A DNA stretch of 10,061 nt from an uncultured Campylobacter sp. (GTDB lineage Bacteria > Campylobacterota > Campylobacteria > Campylobacterales > Campylobacteraceae), in assembly GCF_938018035.1 (NCBI RefSeq), contig NZ_CALIJF010000257.1:1-10061 (forward strand), read 5' to 3'. The translations under genes and the position numbers were made by a program. Positions within the stretch are counted from its first letter, which is position 1, and every line of letters starts with the position of its first letter. Below, piece by piece: positions 6,243 to 10,061 of the stretch. The notes under the pieces were generated by a model. The model was not told the origin of the DNA, searched no databases, and saw only the letters and a list, made by a program, of their open reading frames with translations.

Positions 6243-6257
6243 TTTTTGCAAAGGAAT
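6243..6257 (+). promoter_or_regulatory. Leader and Shine-Dalgarno of the alpha-2-macroglobulin gene
   Basis: TTTTTGCAAAGGAAT, with AAGGA at 6251-6255 and 5 nt to the ATG at 6261. It is identical over 15 bases to the leader of the helicase gene on the other strand (2570-2556). Confidence 0.7.
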
Positions 6258-6260
6258 TTT

Positions 6261-9200
6261 ATGAAGACAAAACTACTAAGCGCAGCGCTATTTTGCGCTT
6301 TGGCTAGCTTTGCCGCGGGCGTAGAGATCAAATACGCTAGCGGGGCTTACGAGATTAGCGGGGTGGACGGCAGTGGATTTAGTGTCACGCAAAAGCAGAT
6401 CTTAAAATGCACTCCCAAAATCACGGGCACCTACGAAAGCGTGAGCGAGAGCTCAATCAGGCTCTATCCTAAGCCGATGCTTAGCGCCGGGGTTAATTAT
6501 TCGTGCGAGGCGCGCGGGGTGCGCTTTGAGTTCGAGACAGAGCCTTTTAGCACCGAGCATATCGCGCTTCTGCGTCCGGGGCTAGTGGCAATTAAATTTA
6601 ACGATGCGGTTAGCAAGGACGCGCTACAGCAAGCGACTAGAATTTACCGTGCGCAGAATTTAGCCCAAAACGATATATCCTACGAGCTTAGCTCGCACGA
6701 TGATCGGAATTTTTTATTCAGCTTCGATCCTAAGGCGCAAAACGTCGTATTGCAAATAGAATCCCTCACCTCAAAAGCGGGCGCAAAGCTGCAAAATCCA
6801 GTGGAGCTGCGCACGGACGAGGAGCCTTTTAACGACAGCATTAACGCTTCAAATTTAAGCGGCGTGCAGATCCGCCCTGCGGCTCTAAAAGACGGCTCGC
6901 TCGCGGCTAGAGTGTGTTTTCCTAACTATATGGACGAGCTGTCCGCCAAATACGTAAGAATCGCAGGCGTGAGTAAATTTAGCCTCACTCAGCCGCGATA
7001 TTATTATTATGACGAAGATGAAGAGGATGGCGAAAGCGACGATCCTTCATGCTACTACTATGCAGATATAGTAAGCGACGAGTTTATGCCAAATAAAAGC
7101 TACGAGATTAGGCTGCTAAAGGGCTTCGGAGATAGCTCATATATTTTGCGTGACGAGATCAAGCAGAGCGTAAAAATGGGCGACAGGCTGCCTTTCGTAG
7201 CCTTTAGCGACGAGAAAAATTTCATCCCAAAATCCGCTTCGTTGGCATTTAAAAGCTCAAACGTAAATGAGGTTAAAATTTCGATTGCCAAAGTCCCTGA
7301 GCAAAATTTTAGGTATTTTTTAAACTTTGAAAGCAACGAAGATAGCGTAGGTGGGCTAGCTAGCGAGATCGCGGTTAAGAGCTTTGATATAGGAGGCGCT
7401 AAAAACGCCGTCGCGGAGCATAAAATCGCGATGGATTTTAAAGGCTATGAGGATGGAATTTATAAAATCACGGCGTTTTACAAAGTGGGCGAAAAGATGC
7501 AAGAGGTTTCGCGCGTAGCCTATCTTAGCGACATTACGGCTCAAGTGGTGCTGCTTGAGCGCGGCGCGCTAATTTATACTTCTAGGCTTAGTAATGGCGA
7601 GGAGCTAAGCAGAGCGAAGGTTAAAATTTACAGTGATAAAAACGAGCTAATCGTAGAGGATAAAACGGACGGAGATGGAATTTTAAGATTAGAAAATATG
7701 GAAATTCTAGCCAAAAATCCGCGCTCTATCGAGATTAGTAAAGGCGATGAGCATGCGTTCGTGCTATTTAATAATGCCGTAGCAAGCGTAGAGAAAACGA
7801 TTACTGCAAAGCGTCCGTTTGTTTATCTTGCAAGCGAGCTGATAAGTCCGAATGAGCGGCTTTTAGGCACGATTGTGATGAAAAATCGCGATTTTAGCTC
7901 TTTAAAAAATACGCCGATTAAATTTAAAATTTACGATCCTAGCGGCACTGTGGTCATCACGCGCGCGCAAAACACCGATGAGTTCGGCAGCGTTAAAATC
8001 GACGAGCTGATGGGTGAAAAAAGCGGCACTTACCGCCTGGATCTCATCTATGAGGACAAAATCATCGCTTCTAAAAGCTTCAGCGTAGAAAATTTCGTCC
8101 CAAACCGCATTAAAAATGAAATTCTCACTGCCAAAGATGAATACGGCGCAGATGAGATCATAACTTTAAAGCTAAGCTCAAACTATCTTGCAGGCGCGCC
8201 GGCCGGAGATTTGAAAGGTTCGCTGGAAGCAAACGCCTATGAAAAAGAGCTAAAAATTAAAGGCTACGAGGGCTTTTCGTTTCTAAACGATCGCTTAAAG
8301 AAAAAGGGCGCTACGCAGCTTCGCAGGGCAGAATTTACGCTAAGCCCCGCCGGTAAAAAGGAGCTTGCACTCTCGCCGGCAGCAGCTGATCTAAATGTCT
8401 CTAACGCCATAAATATTCTACTAAATTTCAGCGTAACCGAGGAGGGCAAAAACGTAAGCGCATATCGCAGCCTGAGCTATCTGCCTTATGATCGTATCGT
8501 AGGAATTCGCGCGAGCAAGGATTTCATATCAAGCGGCGATAGCGTAAAATTCGGCTTTGCGCTACTAGATTCCAAAACCAAAACCGACGTTAAAGGCAAG
8601 ATCGACGTTGAAATTTACCGCGACGATTTTACTTACGTTTATGACGGCAACAGATACGTCGAGCAAGAAAGCTTTAATCTCGTAAGCGCCGTTAGCACCG
8701 ATGCGCGCGAGTTTGAGTACAAATTCCAAAACGGTGGCAATTATCTAATCGTCGCAAACGATTACTCAAGCGGCGCAAGTGCTGGCGTGCGCGTGGATGT
8801 AAGCGGCTGGGGATATTATGGACGGGTAAACGCTAAAGACGTTCAAAGTGCTAAAATCAAACTCGCAAGCGACAAGGTTAAAGCCGGAGATAAAATTAAA
8901 GGCGTCATAAATTCTCCGGTAGAAAGCGGCGTGCTAAATATCTCGCTCATAGGCGAGCAGGTTTACGACTATAAAATTCTATCCATAAAAGGCGGTAGCG
9001 CGGAATTTGAGCTCAGCGTGCCGGAGAATTTCGTCGGAGGACACATCAACGCTGTAATCGCGCGCGCCGCGACACCCGCTGCGATGCCGCTTAGAGCCTA
9101 TGCAAACGTGCCGGTGGCGCTAGATGCGAGCTCGCACAAGGCTAACGTGCAAATCCTAGCCGAGAAAAGCTACAAAAACGGGCAAAACGCGCAGATCAGC

Positions 9201-10061
9201 GTAAAAAGCGAGCCAAATTCCAAGGTCATACTCTATGCAGTCGATCTTGGAATTTTAGATATCGTCTCACAAGAGGAGCTTGATGCATTTAAGGCGTTTG
9301 ACGTTAGCGCGTATTTTGCGCTGCGATACTTCGACATTTACGACGATCTTAGCGTGTATCAAACTACTGCTAAAGAGCTAAGCTTCGGCGGAGACGGCGT
9401 GATGGCGAAGGCTAAACGAAATTTAAGCCCGGTCGAAAACAAAAAGCAGAAAAAATTTATCAAAATGCTAATCGCAAAAGCTGATGCAAACGGCGAGGCG
9501 AAATTTGAGCTTGCGATGCCGAAAAATTTCAACTCCACGATCCGTCTAAGCGCCATGGCTATCGGAGAGGCGGCTACGATCGGCTCGGCAAACGTCGAAG
9601 CTAAGGTTCGAGACGACGTGATCATAAAACCGGCAGATCTAACCTACATGGTACGCGGCGATGAAATTTCCGTGCCGCTAACGCTCATTAATACAACTGA
9701 TAAGGAGCAAAAGGCGGTCTTGAAAATCAGCTCATCTCCTTCGGTTGCTATAAGCGGCGGCGAGGCAAATTTCACGCTCAAACCGCTTGAGGTCAAGCAC
9801 CTAAGCTTCACCGCAAGCGCGCTTGATATAGGCGATGCGAATATAAAATTTGATCTTGACGCAAACGGGCAGAAATTTAGCAATAACGTGGAATTTGACA
9901 TCATCAGCCAGTTCCCGCGCTCGAAAATATTTCACGCAAGCTACGGCGATAAGCCCGTAACGCTCAAAATCGATCCGAGCTATAAAGAAATTTACGCTCA
10001 CGTAAGCTCTACGCCTAATGCTTTTAGCCTAGCGGAGGAGCTTTACTCCTATCCTTACGGT
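6261..10061 (+). CDS. yfhM: Bacterial alpha-2-macroglobulin (YfhM type), 3' end beyond the window
   Basis: Exported broad-spectrum protease trap: bait cleavage triggers a conformational change that holds the protease, usually with a reactive thioester. The visible 1267 codons are open to the edge. Residues 1-18 or 1-19 form a Sec signal peptide; the only Cys in it (C12) follows Phe, so there is no lipobox. Macroglobulin-like beta domains follow: an N-terminal region to about 500, MG2 near 517-605 (KRPFVYLASELISPNERLLG, then DPSG and TDEFGS), the next from VENFVPNR (609-616), another from LPYDRIVGIR (741-750), and the bait-region domain from about 864 including LYAVDLGIL (991-999). A Lys-rich bait-like segment (1043-1068) precedes an A2M domain (from about 1071). 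The last residues are YSYPYG; in E. coli YfhM a matching YPYG directly precedes thioester CLEQ, so that motif would begin at the next codon, outside view. Four Cys (50, 82, 219, 264) could form disulfides. An ATG with good Shine-Dalgarno fixes the start; pbpC lies 47 bp upstream. Confidence 0.95.
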   Translation, partial: MKTKLLSAALFCALASFAAGVEIKYASGAYEISGVDGSGFSVTQKQILKCTPKITGTYESVSESSIRLYPKPMLSAGVNYSCEARGVRFEFETEPFSTEHIALLRPGLVAIKFNDAVSKDALQQATRIYRAQNLAQNDISYELSSHDDRNFLFSFDPKAQNVVLQIESLTSKAGAKLQNPVELRTDEEPFNDSINASNLSGVQIRPAALKDGSLAARVCFPNYMDELSAKYVRIAGVSKFSLTQPRYYYYDEDEEDGESDDPSCYYYADIVSDEFMPNKSYEIRLLKGFGDSSYILRDEIKQSVKMGDRLPFVAFSDEKNFIPKSASLAFKSSNVNEVKISIAKVPEQNFRYFLNFESNEDSVGGLASEIAVKSFDIGGAKNAVAEHKIAMDFKGYEDGIYKITAFYKVGEKMQEVSRVAYLSDITAQVVLLERGALIYTSRLSNGEELSRAKVKIYSDKNELIVEDKTDGDGILRLENMEILAKNPRSIEISKGDEHAFVLFNNAVASVEKTITAKRPFVYLASELISPNERLLGTIVMKNRDFSSLKNTPIKFKIYDPSGTVVITRAQNTDEFGSVKIDELMGEKSGTYRLDLIYEDKIIASKSFSVENFVPNRIKNEILTAKDEYGADEIITLKLSSNYLAGAPAGDLKGSLEANAYEKELKIKGYEGFSFLNDRLKKKGATQLRRAEFTLSPAGKKELALSPAAADLNVSNAINILLNFSVTEEGKNVSAYRSLSYLPYDRIVGIRASKDFISSGDSVKFGFALLDSKTKTDVKGKIDVEIYRDDFTYVYDGNRYVEQESFNLVSAVSTDAREFEYKFQNGGNYLIVANDYSSGASAGVRVDVSGWGYYGRVNAKDVQSAKIKLASDKVKAGDKIKGVINSPVESGVLNISLIGEQVYDYKILSIKGGSAEFELSVPENFVGGHINAVIARAATPAAMPLRAYANVPVALDASSHKANVQILAEKSYKNGQNAQISVKSEPNSKVILYAVDLGILDIVSQEELDAFKAFDVSAYFALRYFDIYDDLSVYQTTAKELSFGGDGVMAKAKRNLSPVENKKQKKFIKMLIAKADANGEAKFELAMPKNFNSTIRLSAMAIGEAATIGSANVEAKVRDDVIIKPADLTYMVRGDEISVPLTLINTTDKEQKAVLKISSSPSVAISGGEANFTLKPLEVKHLSFTASALDIGDANIKFDLDANGQKFSNNVEFDIISQFPRSKIFHASYGDKPVTLKIDPSYKEIYAHVSSTPNAFSLAEELYSYPYG
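9387..9464 (+). other. Bait-region-like segment of the alpha-2-macroglobulin
   Basis: Residues 1043-1068 link the AVDLGIL-type domain to the A2M domain at the place of the protease-sensitive bait in bacterial homologues. The segment opens GGDG and then holds eight Lys/Arg (K1050, K1052, R1053, K1061, K1062, K1064, K1065, K1068), few hydrophobics and no Cys, as expected of an exposed cleavable strand. The position is inferred from family layout, not from structure. Confidence 0.55.

Noticed and set aside
6214..6260. A terminator between pbpC and the alpha-2-macroglobulin gene
   Set aside because: No stem-loop with a T run is visible in the 47 bp, only an A/T-rich promoter and a Shine-Dalgarno sequence.

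Overview
The window looks like a chromosomal segment of a moderate-GC Campylobacter; Campylobacter gracilis or a close relative is my best guess, from gene content and word usage rather than any search. Pointers are the very high frequency of AAATTT/GAATTC-type words, Campylobacter-like promoters (G-N-TATAAT with no clear -35 box), AAGGA ribosome-binding sites, and a pbpC plus alpha-2-macroglobulin pair of the kind found in commensal and host-associated Gram-negative bacteria.

Layout: bases 1-523 hold no gene I can support. Bases 524-2551, on the minus strand, encode a UvrD/Rep/PcrA-type DNA helicase; it probably starts at a TTG codon, nine codons inside the longest frame. A compact divergent promoter region follows, with two perfect TATAAT boxes 25 bp apart facing away from each other. 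Bases 2620-6213, on the plus strand, encode a penicillin-binding protein 1C (PbpC) of 1197 residues, about 400 longer than the E. coli protein. All catalytic motifs are intact. The extra length lies in two low-complexity blocks: about 316 residues between transglycosylase and transpeptidase, and a 21-unit five-residue repeat inside the C-terminal domain. After 47 bp with its own promoter and Shine-Dalgarno sequence, a bacterial alpha-2-macroglobulin gene starts at 6261 and runs off the right edge. The last visible residues are the YPYG that normally sits just before the thioester cysteine.

How the genes fit together: PbpC is a bifunctional inner-membrane peptidoglycan synthase. The alpha-2-macroglobulin (YfhM type) is an exported protease trap. 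The two are linked in many bacteria and are thought to act together when the envelope is breached, one repairing wall and the other trapping incoming proteases. The helicase is an unrelated DNA-repair gene read the other way.

The most unusual signal is the repeat-driven growth of PbpC. Its C-terminal array is a 15-bp tandem repeat that places an RAATTY site in nearly every unit. In C. jejuni RAATTY is the over-represented motif methylated by CtsM that marks DNA for uptake, so the array may be shaped at the DNA level as well as at the protein level.
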